A stretch of 64,000 nucleotides of DNA, from assembly GCF_900101625.1 (NCBI RefSeq), contig NZ_FMYZ01000021.1:1-64000 (forward strand). The letters run 5' to 3'. This DNA is from Cupriavidus sp. YR651 (GTDB lineage Bacteria > Pseudomonadota > Gammaproteobacteria > Burkholderiales > Burkholderiaceae). Numbering within the stretch: position 1 is the first letter of the stretch; each line of letters opens with the position of its first letter. Of the stretch, positions 7,944-15,645 are shown piece after piece. The notes below the pieces were generated by a model, which saw nothing but the letters and a program-made list of their open reading frames with translations, did no database searches and was not told where the DNA came from. The translations under genes were made by a program, and so were the position numbers.

Positions 7944-9362
7944 TCACTTTCCATCATTGCCATCCCTTTGCGTCGATGCGCCGTGGATGCTGACTTGATG
8001 CGCGACGTGGCGCGCGGGGCCGGCGAGCGTGGCCGCCACGCTGGCCTCGGTCGACGCGCACTGCGGTGGCATCGGATAGGCGGCCGGATTGGCGGGATCG
8101 AAGCCGTCGGTCAACGTGCACAGGAAGCGCACGACGTCAGCGATCTCGCTGTTCGTCAGGGTGGGCGCCATCGCGGGGATGTAGGGGACTTCCGCCACAT
8201 TGACGCTGGCGTCGTACATGACCGGCAGGTCGTTGTAGGGGATGTCCGGCGTGCCGTCCGCCTTGACGTACCAGCGCGCGGGCAGGGTATCGCGCGTGAC
8301 GTACCACGCCACGGATTCCTCGAGGGTGTCGAACACGCCATTGTGGAAATAGGGCGCGGTCAGCGCGATATTGCGCAGCGTCGGCACCTTGAAGGCGCCG
8401 CACAGTTCCGTCTGCGTGGCGAGGTCGGTCCGCAGCGGGCCGCACAGGCCGAGGTCGAAGTAGTCATGCCAGGGCTCGCCCAGCGGCGCGCCATTGCGCG
8501 GCACATAGTCGAGCGTGTTGCCGTCGACATTGGCGGCAATCCGCCAGTTGCGCGGCAGGCCGACGTTGTCGTAGGTGAAGTCGGTAAACAGCGCGGGCGT
8601 GTTGCCATCCGGCGTGCTGACGTGACAGGCGAGGCAATTGCCTTTGTCGGGGTTGTTGAACAAGGCCAGCCCGTTGAGCTCGCGTGCGTCCAGCGTGGCG
8701 CGGCCGCCGAGGTAGGCGTCGAATTTGCTGGAGAAGGAATGGAAGGAAGGGTCTTCCACTTCGTACTGCGCCAGCGCCTGCCCGATATGGCGCAGCGCCG
8801 TGGTGCCGTCCCGTATGGCGTCCGGCCCGAACACGGCCATGAATTCGCCAAGGTAGGGCCGCGTCAGCAGGCGCGACAGCACGTCGTCGGCCGATGCATT
8901 GGCCATTTCGAATGGGGTCAGGAAGGGCTTTTCGGCCTGATCGGCCAGCGACAGGGAGCGGCCGTCGCGATGGAAGCCGCCGACCGGCGTGCCGTCAGGG
9001 TCGAAGCGGAAGGGCGGCGTGAACTGCGCGTATGCAAGCGACGGCGCGTTGCGCAGGCCGGGCAGATCCATGCGAGGCCCGCCGAGCGGCACGGCCAGGC
9101 CGTCGTCGGCGGCATAGGCGCGGCTGGGAACGTGGCAGGTGGCGCAGGATTGCTGGCCAGAGGCCGACAGCGCCGTGTCGGCGAAGATCTGCCGGCCGAC
9201 ATAGGCCATGGCCGAGAGCTTGTCGCCGGCTGGTGCGGCATCGTTTTCCGTGTCTTCGCCGCCGCAGGCCGCGAGCAGCCATGTCAGCGTCATGGTGGCG
9301 ACCATCGTGCACGGACGCCACGTGCGGCGTCTGCTTTGGGCGGCTGGAGTGACTTGGCTCAT
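7944..9362 (-). CDS. Di-heme cytochrome c peroxidase / MauG-family lipoprotein
   Basis: This 472-residue exported protein has two covalent heme sites, CATCH (Cys73, Cys76, His77) and CLACH (Cys243, Cys246, His247), in the arrangement of bacterial di-heme peroxidases. A lipobox LLAAC puts the lipidated residue at Cys33, so the enzyme is probably tethered in the periplasm. Other family segments are GLRNAPSLAYAQ, the FMAVFG region between the hemes and VPTLRNIALTAPYFHNG, which carries the second-heme environment. Such enzymes reduce H2O2 or oxidise protein or small-molecule partners; no partner gene is adjacent. ATG 9362 is preferred over 9446, but neither has a clear ribosome binding site. Confidence 0.85.
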   Translation of the reverse strand: MSQVTPAAQSRRRTWRPCTMVATMTLTWLLAACGGEDTENDAAPAGDKLSAMAYVGRQIFADTALSASGQQSCATCHVPSRAYAADDGLAVPLGGPRMDLPGLRNAPSLAYAQFTPPFRFDPDGTPVGGFHRDGRSLSLADQAEKPFLTPFEMANASADDVLSRLLTRPYLGEFMAVFGPDAIRDGTTALRHIGQALAQYEVEDPSFHSFSSKFDAYLGGRATLDARELNGLALFNNPDKGNCLACHVSTPDGNTPALFTDFTYDNVGLPRNWRIAANVDGNTLDYVPRNGAPLGEPWHDYFDLGLCGPLRTDLATQTELCGAFKVPTLRNIALTAPYFHNGVFDTLEESVAWYVTRDTLPARWYVKADGTPDIPYNDLPVMYDASVNVAEVPYIPAMAPTLTNSEIADVVRFLCTLTDGFDPANPAAYPMPPQCASTEASVAATLAGPARHVAHQVSIHGASTQRDGNDGK

Positions 9363-9530
9363 CGGCGTTCTGCGGCCAGCGAGGGCGGTTCCGCCACTGG
9401 CATCGATTTGATGGAAGAGCCGGATAATACGAACCGTTCGCATCAAGGGGTTTGCGAGCGATCAAAGGGCCGCCTGAGTGCGACCCCGGGCGCCTGCCGC
9501 ATCGCTTTTCCACGCCATCCGAAGCCGGCC

Positions 9531-9584
9531 TTGCGTTTTGTATCGTCCGCTCTATAATCCATTCCGTACTGAACGATACAAAAC
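9531..9584 (+). promoter_or_regulatory. Promoter and operator of the TetR gene
   Basis: A perfect 12-bp inverted repeat (9535-9546 and 9573-9584, 26-bp spacer) brackets a good sigma-70 promoter, ttgcgt at 9531-9536 and TATAAT at 9553-9558 with a 16-bp spacing. The right arm ends 9 bp before the repressor start. This arrangement is expected for an autoregulated repressor. Confidence 0.75.
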
Positions 9585-9593
9585 AGGTTGAGG

Positions 9594-10205
9594 ATGGCAA
9601 GACCACGACAATTCGATGCCGATGCGGCGCTCGCCGCTGCGCAGGATGCCTTCTGGGCCAAGGGTTACCAGGCCACGTCCACGCGCGAGCTGACCCAGGC
9701 GATGGGACTGACGCAGCCCAGCCTCTACAACGCGTTTGGCGACAAGCGCTCCTTGTTCCTGCTGGCGCTGGACGACTACCTGAACCGCACGCTGCGCGAA
9801 CGCATTGCGCGGATGGAATCCACGCTGCCGCCCGATCAGGCGCTGGTGGTGTTCTTCGCCGAAAGCGTGGAGCGTGCGACGAGCGATCCCCGGCATCGTG
9901 GCTGCATGCTGATCAACGCCGCGCTGGATGCCTCGCAGGAGGATCCGGAACTCCGGCGCGTGGTGGCCGATGAACTGGCCACGCTGCGCGCCTTCTTCGA
10001 GCGGACCGTGCGCGCCGCGCAGGCCGCGGGCACGGTGGCCGCGTCGCACGATCCCGCCGATGTGTCGGCCATGTTGCTGACCGTGCAGGTCGGCTTGCGG
10101 GTGCTATCGCGCCTGATGGCGGACCGCGCCACGCTGGAGGCTTCCGTACGGCCGACACTGGCGATGCTGGGCCTGAGGTCAACGCCGCCAACACCGCCTC
10201 ACTGA
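9594..10205 (+). CDS. TetR/AcrR family transcriptional repressor
   Basis: This 203-residue regulator has an N-terminal TetR helix-turn-helix at about residues 8-55, with FDADAALAAAQDAFWAKGYQ, then TSTRELTQAMGLTQPSLYNAFGDKRSLF. The C-terminal ligand domain begins near residue 75 and contains RGCMLINAALD, a signature of the AcrR-type group that often controls MFS carriers. ATG 9594 is used; a TTG two codons upstream is also in frame. The adjacent MFS gene (10307) and the operator around its own promoter suggest control of itself and the carrier, with the inducer unknown. Confidence 0.9.
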   Translation: MARPRQFDADAALAAAQDAFWAKGYQATSTRELTQAMGLTQPSLYNAFGDKRSLFLLALDDYLNRTLRERIARMESTLPPDQALVVFFAESVERATSDPRHRGCMLINAALDASQEDPELRRVVADELATLRAFFERTVRAAQAAGTVAASHDPADVSAMLLTVQVGLRVLSRLMADRATLEASVRPTLAMLGLRSTPPTPPH

Positions 10206-10306
10206 CGCGCCGCGCCGCCGGCGCGCTCGCTTTCCCGATTGAAATTTCCCTGCCGACGCGCAGCTGCCGCTGCGTGGTGGCCACGCTCGTCCTCAGGAGT
10301 CCTCAC

Positions 10307-11575
10307 ATGTCTCACGATGCCGCCACTTCGGCACCGCCCTCCGACGCCACACTCGATGCCCGCGCGATGTATGCCGCGCTGGCCGGGCTGTGCGCCAGCC
10401 TTGTCGCCATCGGCCTGGCACGCTTTGCCTATACGCCGCTGATTCCGCCGCTGATCCAGGCGCACTGGTTCAGCGCCTCTGACGTGGTGACGCTGGGCGC
10501 CGCCAATTTCGCGGGCTATCTGGCCGGCGCGCTGCTGGGCCGGCCGCTGGCCGCGCGGTTGTCGAATCGCCATGCATTGCGCTGGCTGATGGTCATCGCC
10601 ACCATCGCCTTCTTTGCCTGCGCGTTCCCGGTGTCGGTCAGCTGGTTCTTCGGCTGGCGCTTCCTGTCGGGGCTGTCGGGCGGCGCGATCATGGTGCTGG
10701 TGGCCACGGCGATCCTGCCGCATATCGCCCCGGCACGGCGCGGGTTTGTCAGCGGCATGATCTTCCTGGGGCTCGGGCTGGGCATTGCGGCGTCGGGCAC
10801 GCTGGTGCCGGAGCTGCTGAAGCTGGGCCTGCGCGAGACGTGGATCGGGCTGGGCGCGGTGGCCCTGCTGCTGACGTCGCTCAGCTGGTTCGGCTGGCCG
10901 CCGGGCGATGCGCCCGCGGGATTGCCGCCCGCCACGGCGGCCGGGCATCACGCCGCGGACCACGCGCTGCACACGCACAAGTCCGCGCTGCGCGTGCTGT
11001 ACGCGCAGTACGCCGCCAACGCGCTCGGGCTGGTGCCGGCGATGGTGCTGCTGGTCGACTATGTCGCGCGCGGCCTGGGGCAGGGCGCATCGGTGGGCGC
11101 GGGCTACTGGGTGCTCTATGGCGTGGCCGCCATCGTGGGGCCGCTGCTGAGCGGCTTCATGGGCGATCGCATCGGCTTCCGCAATGGGTACCGGCTGGCG
11201 CTGCTGTTGCAGGGGCTGGCGGTGTTGCTGCTGGCGATGTCGGGCAGCACGGTGGCGCTGGTGGTGGCGACCATCGTGCTGGGGGCCTTCACGCCGGGCA
11301 TCGTGCCGCTGGTGCTGGGCCGCGTGCAGGAAATGCTGCCGCACGATCCTACGGCGCAGCGCGCGGCGTGGAGCCGGGCCACCACGGCGTTTGCGCTGTT
11401 CCAGATGCTGGCGGGCTATGGCTACTCGTACCTCTTCTCGCGGATGCACGAGAACTACGCGTTGATCTTTACGTGCGGGGCGGTGGCGCTGGGGCTGGCC
11501 CTGGTGGCGGATGTCGTGGTCCGCAAGGCGCCGGCCAGGGTGGCCGATGTGGCTGAGGTGGCCGAGGTGGCCTGA
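10307..11575 (+). CDS. YbfB/YjiJ family MFS transporter
   Basis: This 422-residue carrier has 12 predicted membrane segments. The first helix IGLARFAYTPLIPPLI is the hallmark of the YbfB/YjiJ group. The GRPLAARLSNRHALR loop after helix 2 and the MGDRIGFRNGYRLALLL loop in the second half are the duplicated MFS loop motifs, and the mid-protein loop is His-rich (GHHAADHALHTHK). A ribosome binding site (aggag) precedes ATG 10307. It follows the TetR gene by 101 bp on the same strand. Substrate unknown; efflux is more likely than uptake given the TetR neighbour. Confidence 0.85.
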   Translation: MSHDAATSAPPSDATLDARAMYAALAGLCASLVAIGLARFAYTPLIPPLIQAHWFSASDVVTLGAANFAGYLAGALLGRPLAARLSNRHALRWLMVIATIAFFACAFPVSVSWFFGWRFLSGLSGGAIMVLVATAILPHIAPARRGFVSGMIFLGLGLGIAASGTLVPELLKLGLRETWIGLGAVALLLTSLSWFGWPPGDAPAGLPPATAAGHHAADHALHTHKSALRVLYAQYAANALGLVPAMVLLVDYVARGLGQGASVGAGYWVLYGVAAIVGPLLSGFMGDRIGFRNGYRLALLLQGLAVLLLAMSGSTVALVVATIVLGAFTPGIVPLVLGRVQEMLPHDPTAQRAAWSRATTAFALFQMLAGYGYSYLFSRMHENYALIFTCGAVALGLALVADVVVRKAPARVADVAEVAEVA

Positions 11576-11710
11576 CCCCTTGCTATCCCATGTCGCGCAC
11601 AGGGTCAGCATGGTTTTTCAGCAGCCCCTACAATCGCCGGAGACATTTTTCGGCCACGCGGGCGTCGATTTCGGCCACCGCGTGCCATGACGTTTCAACA
11701 GGAATGCTTC

Positions 11711-12826
11711 ATGCCTCATCTCTTTGATCCCTACAAGATCGGCAATCTCGAACTGGCCAATCGCATCGCCATTGCGCCGATGTGCCAGTACTCGGCGGAA
11801 GAGGGCTCGGCCACGGACTGGCACATGATTCACCTCGGCCATCTGGCATTGTCGGGGGCGGGCATGCTGATTCTCGAGGCGACCGCGGTATCGCCGGAAG
11901 CCCGTATCACACCGGCCGACCTCGGCCTGTACAACGATGCCAACGAGGCCGCGCTGCGTCGCGTGCTGGATGCCGTGCGCATGCATTCGCCGATCGCGCT
12001 GACGATCCAGTTGGCACATGCGGGGCGCAAGGCATCGAGCCATGCGCCGTGGGAAGGCGGCTCGCAGATTCGCCCGGACGCCCCGCATGGCTGGCAAACG
12101 GTGGCCCCGTCGGCGGTGCCGCACGCGGAGGGTGAAGTCCCGCCGACGGCACTCGACAAGGCCGGCATGAAGAAGATCCGCGATGACTTCGTGGCTGCCG
12201 CGAAGCGCGCGGCGCGACTCGGGCTGGAAGGCATCGAGGTGCATGGCGCGCATGGCTATCTGCTGCACCAGTTCCTGTCGCCGCTGGCCAATCACCGCAC
12301 GGACGAGTACGGTGGCAGCCTGGAAAACCGCATGCGTTTTCCGCTTGAAGTCTTCGACGCGGTGCGTGAGGCGTTCCCGTCCGACAAGCCGGTGTGGATG
12401 CGCGTGTCCGCCACCGACTGGGTGCCCAACGGCTGGGACATCGAAGGCACGATCGCGCTATCCCACGCATTGAAGGCGCGGGGCTGCGCGGCGGTGCATG
12501 TGAGTACCGGCGGCGTGTCGCCGCAGCAGGCCATCAAGCTCGGCCCCGGCTACCAGGTGCCGTACGCGCAGCGCGTGAAGGCGGAGGTGGGGCTGCCGAC
12601 GATTGCCGTGGGCCTGATCACGGAACCGGAGCAGGCCGAGGCGATCATCGCCAACAACGAGGCGGACGTGATTTCGATTGCGCGTGCCATGCTGTACGAC
12701 CCGCGCTGGCCGTGGCACGCGGCCGCCACGCTGGGCGCAAGCGTCAGCGCGCCGAAGCAGTACTGGCGATCGCAGCCACGCGGATTGGCGGACCTGTTCA
12801 AGGACGCGCACTTCGGCCAGCGCTGA
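11711..12826 (+). CDS. xenA: Old yellow enzyme, xenobiotic reductase A type
   Basis: This 371-residue FMN-dependent ene-reductase has a TIM barrel. Cys25 in APMCQYS is the redox-tuning residue of the XenA/YqjM subgroup. The substrate-binding pair and barrel segment appear in EVHGAHGYLLHQFLSPLANHR followed by TDEYGG, and the phosphate site is in GLITEPEQAEAI and SIARAMLYDPRWPWHAA. Family members use NAD(P)H to reduce activated alkenes, nitroesters and nitroaromatics such as nitroglycerin. The start MPHLFDPYKIGNLEL is preferred over the ATG eight codons upstream because it has an aggaat ribosome binding site and matches family N-termini. Confidence 0.9.
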   Translation: MPHLFDPYKIGNLELANRIAIAPMCQYSAEEGSATDWHMIHLGHLALSGAGMLILEATAVSPEARITPADLGLYNDANEAALRRVLDAVRMHSPIALTIQLAHAGRKASSHAPWEGGSQIRPDAPHGWQTVAPSAVPHAEGEVPPTALDKAGMKKIRDDFVAAAKRAARLGLEGIEVHGAHGYLLHQFLSPLANHRTDEYGGSLENRMRFPLEVFDAVREAFPSDKPVWMRVSATDWVPNGWDIEGTIALSHALKARGCAAVHVSTGGVSPQQAIKLGPGYQVPYAQRVKAEVGLPTIAVGLITEPEQAEAIIANNEADVISIARAMLYDPRWPWHAAATLGASVSAPKQYWRSQPRGLADLFKDAHFGQR

Positions 12827-12879
12827 GCGCCGCGTGCGCACTGAGAGCGCATAAAGAGCGCACAGAAAGAGGAGACACC

Positions 12880-13302
12880 ATGAAACCGCGCGTGACGATG
12901 ATTACCCTGGGCGTCGATGATCTGGAGCGCGCGTACCGCTTCTATCGGGATGGACTCGGGTTCCCGTCGAAAGGCATTATCGGCAAGGAATTCGAGCACG
13001 GAGCGGTGGCGTTCTTCGACCTGCAAGAGGGGTTGAAGCTGGCGGTGTGGCCGCGTGCGAGCCTGGCTCACGACACCGGGCTGCAGGTGTCGCCACCCGC
13101 GCCGACGGACCTGTCGCTTGGCCATAACGTGCGGTCGCGGGAGGAAGTGGACGAAGCCATGGCCCGTGCGCTGGCGGCCGGCGCCACCATCGTCAAGCCG
13201 GCGCACGACACCTTCTGGGGCGGATACGCCGGCTATTTCCAGGACCCCGACCAGCACGTCTGGGAAGTGGCCTGGAACCCGCAACTGCTGCCGGCGGACT
13301 GA
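12880..13302 (+). CDS. VOC family (glyoxalase fold) protein
   Basis: This 140-residue protein has two beta-alpha-beta-beta-beta modules. It opens with PRVTMITLGVDDLERAYRFYRDGLG and ends with GYAGYFQDPDQHVWEVAWNP, where the H and E are candidate metal ligands. An aagaggag precedes ATG 12880, 53 bp after the ene-reductase stop, so the two genes may be co-transcribed. The family covers dioxygenases, glyoxalases and resistance proteins; the substrate cannot be inferred. Confidence 0.85.
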   Translation: MKPRVTMITLGVDDLERAYRFYRDGLGFPSKGIIGKEFEHGAVAFFDLQEGLKLAVWPRASLAHDTGLQVSPPAPTDLSLGHNVRSREEVDEAMARALAAGATIVKPAHDTFWGGYAGYFQDPDQHVWEVAWNPQLLPAD

Positions 13303-13675
13303 GCTCCGCGAGCTGCGCCACGGCAGTTACGCCACAGTATCCGGCCGGGATCGAACCAGGTCCCGGCTCCAGCCGCCATGCGCGATACGCTGGATTTCCC
13401 GCGCTGCGGCATCGCCGCTGGCATCCGCCCGCCTTGTATTTCCAGCTTGACTTTCCGGGCCGCGCAAGGCGGTCCGCGGGCGTGATGAACACGCCACCGC
13501 TGCGGCATCGCAGCATGCTCGAACTATCAAAAACGAAGGGATTTCCATGATTGCCGCGCGCAGGCACCCGCGCGACCATGGCCTCAATAGATTGCGTTGG
13601 GCAGTACCGCGGGCGCCCCACTGAGCCAGCCCGCCATCACAGAAGTAGTCGTAGAACGAACTCTGGGAGACATCC
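13303..13675. other. Gene-poor interval of 373 bp
   Basis: No convincing gene is seen. A 25-codon frame at 13547-13624 (+) has a GAAGGGA ribosome binding site 6 bp upstream and could be a leader peptide, but its Arg- and Pro-rich composition gives no support. No terminator for the VOC gene is visible. Confidence 0.5.
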
Positions 13676-13843
13676 ATGCAAGTCTATGACGGCCTCGTCT
13701 TTGTTTGCGCCATGATGCTTATCTGCATGTACGCCTACCTGGGTGTGCAATCGCAGAGCGCGGCCCTGAAATACGGCTCCCCGGCGATTGTCGGGTTGCT
13801 GACGGTCGTCTACGCGCTGTTGCCGATGCGCATGATCGGCTGA
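13676..13843 (+). CDS. Small two-helix membrane protein (55 aa)
   Basis: A 55-codon frame with ribosome binding site gggaga starts at ATG 13676. The product begins MQVYDGLVFVCAMMLICMYAYLG, which is a strong membrane helix, followed by a short polar loop with QSQSAALKYGS and a second helix AIVGLLTVVYALLP. The good initiation site, the two clean hydrophobic segments and the free-standing position argue for a real gene. The function is unknown. Confidence 0.6.
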   Translation: MQVYDGLVFVCAMMLICMYAYLGVQSQSAALKYGSPAIVGLLTVVYALLPMRMIG

Positions 13844-13913
13844 CGTTGCTGACCGAGTCGTGACGGTTGGGCGGATCCCGGCCGGATAACCGCTTCGGCC
13901 TACTGCGAGACTC

Positions 13914-13946
13914 AAAAAAATACGGTGGCCCTTGCAAGCCACCGTA
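13914..13946 (-). terminator. Rho-independent terminator of the aldehyde dehydrogenase gene
   Basis: Perfect 9-bp stem (13921-13929 with 13938-13946); on the minus strand it is followed by seven T residues (the A run at 13914-13920). It lies about 80 bp beyond the stop of the minus-strand dehydrogenase gene. Confidence 0.9.
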
Positions 13947-14028
13947 CCTGTCCTGCGCTGTCGCGCCGGCGCTGCCGCCTGCGCAACCTGTCTCGGCCAA
14001 TCCTTTCGGCCAACCCCTCCCGGCAACC

Positions 14029-15489
14029 CTATCGCAGCGACAGCCAGATCGCTTTTGGTTCCGTGAAGTTCTCGATCGCGGCATCGCCGTGCTCGCGCCC
14101 GAGGCCCGAATCTCCCGAGCCGCCCCACGGCAGGCGCACGTCCGTGTAGCCATAGGTATTGATCCACACCGTGCCCGCGCGCAGTTCGCCCGCCACCTTG
14201 TGCACGCGTGCGATGTCCGCGCTCCATACGCCCGCGGCCAGGCTGAACGCAGTGCCGTTGGCGATGCGCACGGCATCCGCTTCGTCGTCGAACGGAATCA
14301 CGCTGGCCACCGGGCCGAAGATTTCTTCCTGAGAGATGCGCATTTCGTGCTCGACGTTGGCGAACACGGTGGGCTCCACATAGAAGCCGCGCTCGCCGAT
14401 ACGCGCGCCGCCCGTCACCGCGCTGGCGCCTTCGCGCTTGCCAATCTCCACATAGTCCAGCACGGTCTTCATTTGCGCGGCGGAAACCACCGGGCCCATC
14501 GTCGTGTCCGGCGCCGACGGGTCGCCGACGCGAATGGCCCTGGCACGTGACGCCAGCCGTTCCACCACTTCGTCATACACCTGCCGTTGCGCCAGGATGC
14601 GCGATCCCGCCGAGCAGACCTGGCCCGCATTGAAGAAGATGCCCGATGCCGCCGCGCGCGTGGCGGCGTCCACGTTCGCATCGGCAAAGATCAGGTTGGC
14701 GGATTTGCCGCCCAGCTCCAGCGTCACGCGCTTGAAGTTGGCCGCGGCGCCCTGCATGATGCCGCGCCCCACACCGGGAGACCCGGTGAACGTGACCTTG
14801 TCGATGCCAGGGTGCGCCACCAGCGCGTTGCCCACCACGCTGCCCTTGCCGGTCACCACATTGAACACGCCGGATGGCACCCCGGCCTCCAGCGCCAGTT
14901 CGCCCACGCGCAGCATGGTCAGCGGCGTGATTTCCGCCGGCTTGACGATCAGCGTGCAGCCACAGGCCAGCGCCGGCGCGATCTTCCACATGCCGATCAT
15001 CAGCGGGAAATTCCACGGCACGATGGCCGCCACCACGCCCACGGGCTCGCGCACCGTATACGTCAGCGCATCGGGCCGGGTGGGCACCACCTGACCGTTG
15101 ATCTTGTCGCACCAGCCTGCGTAATAGCGCACCGTATCGATCACGGCGGGCATGTCCTGCCGGCGCACGGCGGCCAGGGGCTTGCCGGCGTCCAGGCTTT
15201 CCAGCGCCACCAGTTCTTCCGCGTGGGCTTCCAGCAGGTCGGCAAAGCGATACAGGATGCGGCCCCGGTCCGCCGCGCGCATGGCGTTCCAGACTTTCAG
15301 CGCGGCGCGGGCGGCCTGCACGGCCAGATCCACGTCCGACGCGTTGCCCTGGGCAACCAGCGCGATGGCGTCTTCGGTGGCGGGATTGATGTCGGTGGAG
15401 TATTCGCCACCGCCGGGGGGCAGCCGCTTGCCGTCGATCAGCAGGTCATGCCGGGGCAGATCGCGGGTGGAGGGGGTCGACGGGGTCAT
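14029..15489 (-). CDS. NAD(P)+-dependent aldehyde dehydrogenase
   Basis: This 486-residue cytosolic enzyme of the ALDH superfamily oxidises an aldehyde to its acid. The catalytic set is intact: Asn160 in VPWNFP, Lys183 in LIVKPAE, Glu258 in TLELGGKSAN and nucleophile Cys292 in GQVCSAGSR. The coenzyme loop FTGSPGVG and C-terminal LPWGGSGDSGLGREHG are also typical. The sequence is closest in style to betaine- or gamma-aminobutyraldehyde-type dehydrogenases, but substrate cannot be assigned. ATG 15489 has a GAGGAG ribosome binding site. The gene stands alone between a small plus-strand gene and the sensor kinase. Confidence 0.93.
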   Translation of the reverse strand: MTPSTPSTRDLPRHDLLIDGKRLPPGGGEYSTDINPATEDAIALVAQGNASDVDLAVQAARAALKVWNAMRAADRGRILYRFADLLEAHAEELVALESLDAGKPLAAVRRQDMPAVIDTVRYYAGWCDKINGQVVPTRPDALTYTVREPVGVVAAIVPWNFPLMIGMWKIAPALACGCTLIVKPAEITPLTMLRVGELALEAGVPSGVFNVVTGKGSVVGNALVAHPGIDKVTFTGSPGVGRGIMQGAAANFKRVTLELGGKSANLIFADANVDAATRAAASGIFFNAGQVCSAGSRILAQRQVYDEVVERLASRARAIRVGDPSAPDTTMGPVVSAAQMKTVLDYVEIGKREGASAVTGGARIGERGFYVEPTVFANVEHEMRISQEEIFGPVASVIPFDDEADAVRIANGTAFSLAAGVWSADIARVHKVAGELRAGTVWINTYGYTDVRLPWGGSGDSGLGREHGDAAIENFTEPKAIWLSLR

Positions 15490-15602
15490 GGAAGGCTCCT
15501 CGCTGCAAAGTCATGATCGGGATGACGTGAGCGTTGGCCGGTAGATCAGGCCCGCTTTGTCTTGCAGTGTGGGCGTGGGCCTACCCTAAGTCCAATTAAT
15601 AG

Positions 15603-15635
15603 GAATGATCCATTCATACGTCCAGCGCATGAATG
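15603..15635. promoter_or_regulatory. Inverted repeats upstream of the aldehyde dehydrogenase
   Basis: Two overlapping inverted repeats lie between the kinase stop and the dehydrogenase start: GAATG/CATTC (15603-15607, 15611-15615) and CATTCAT/ATGAATG (15611-15617, 15629-15635). They may be an operator for the dehydrogenase or a hairpin at the end of the kinase transcript. Confidence 0.35.
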
Positions 15636-15645
15636 TGGCCCGACC

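Noticed and set aside
7920..9557. 545-codon plus-strand frame opposite the di-heme peroxidase
   Set aside because: The minus strand carries two CxxCH heme sites and a lipoprotein signal; the plus frame has only antisense-like composition.
10199..11611. 470-codon minus-strand frame opposite the MFS carrier
   Set aside because: It is extremely rich in Arg, Gln and His, as expected for the antisense of a hydrophobic membrane protein gene.
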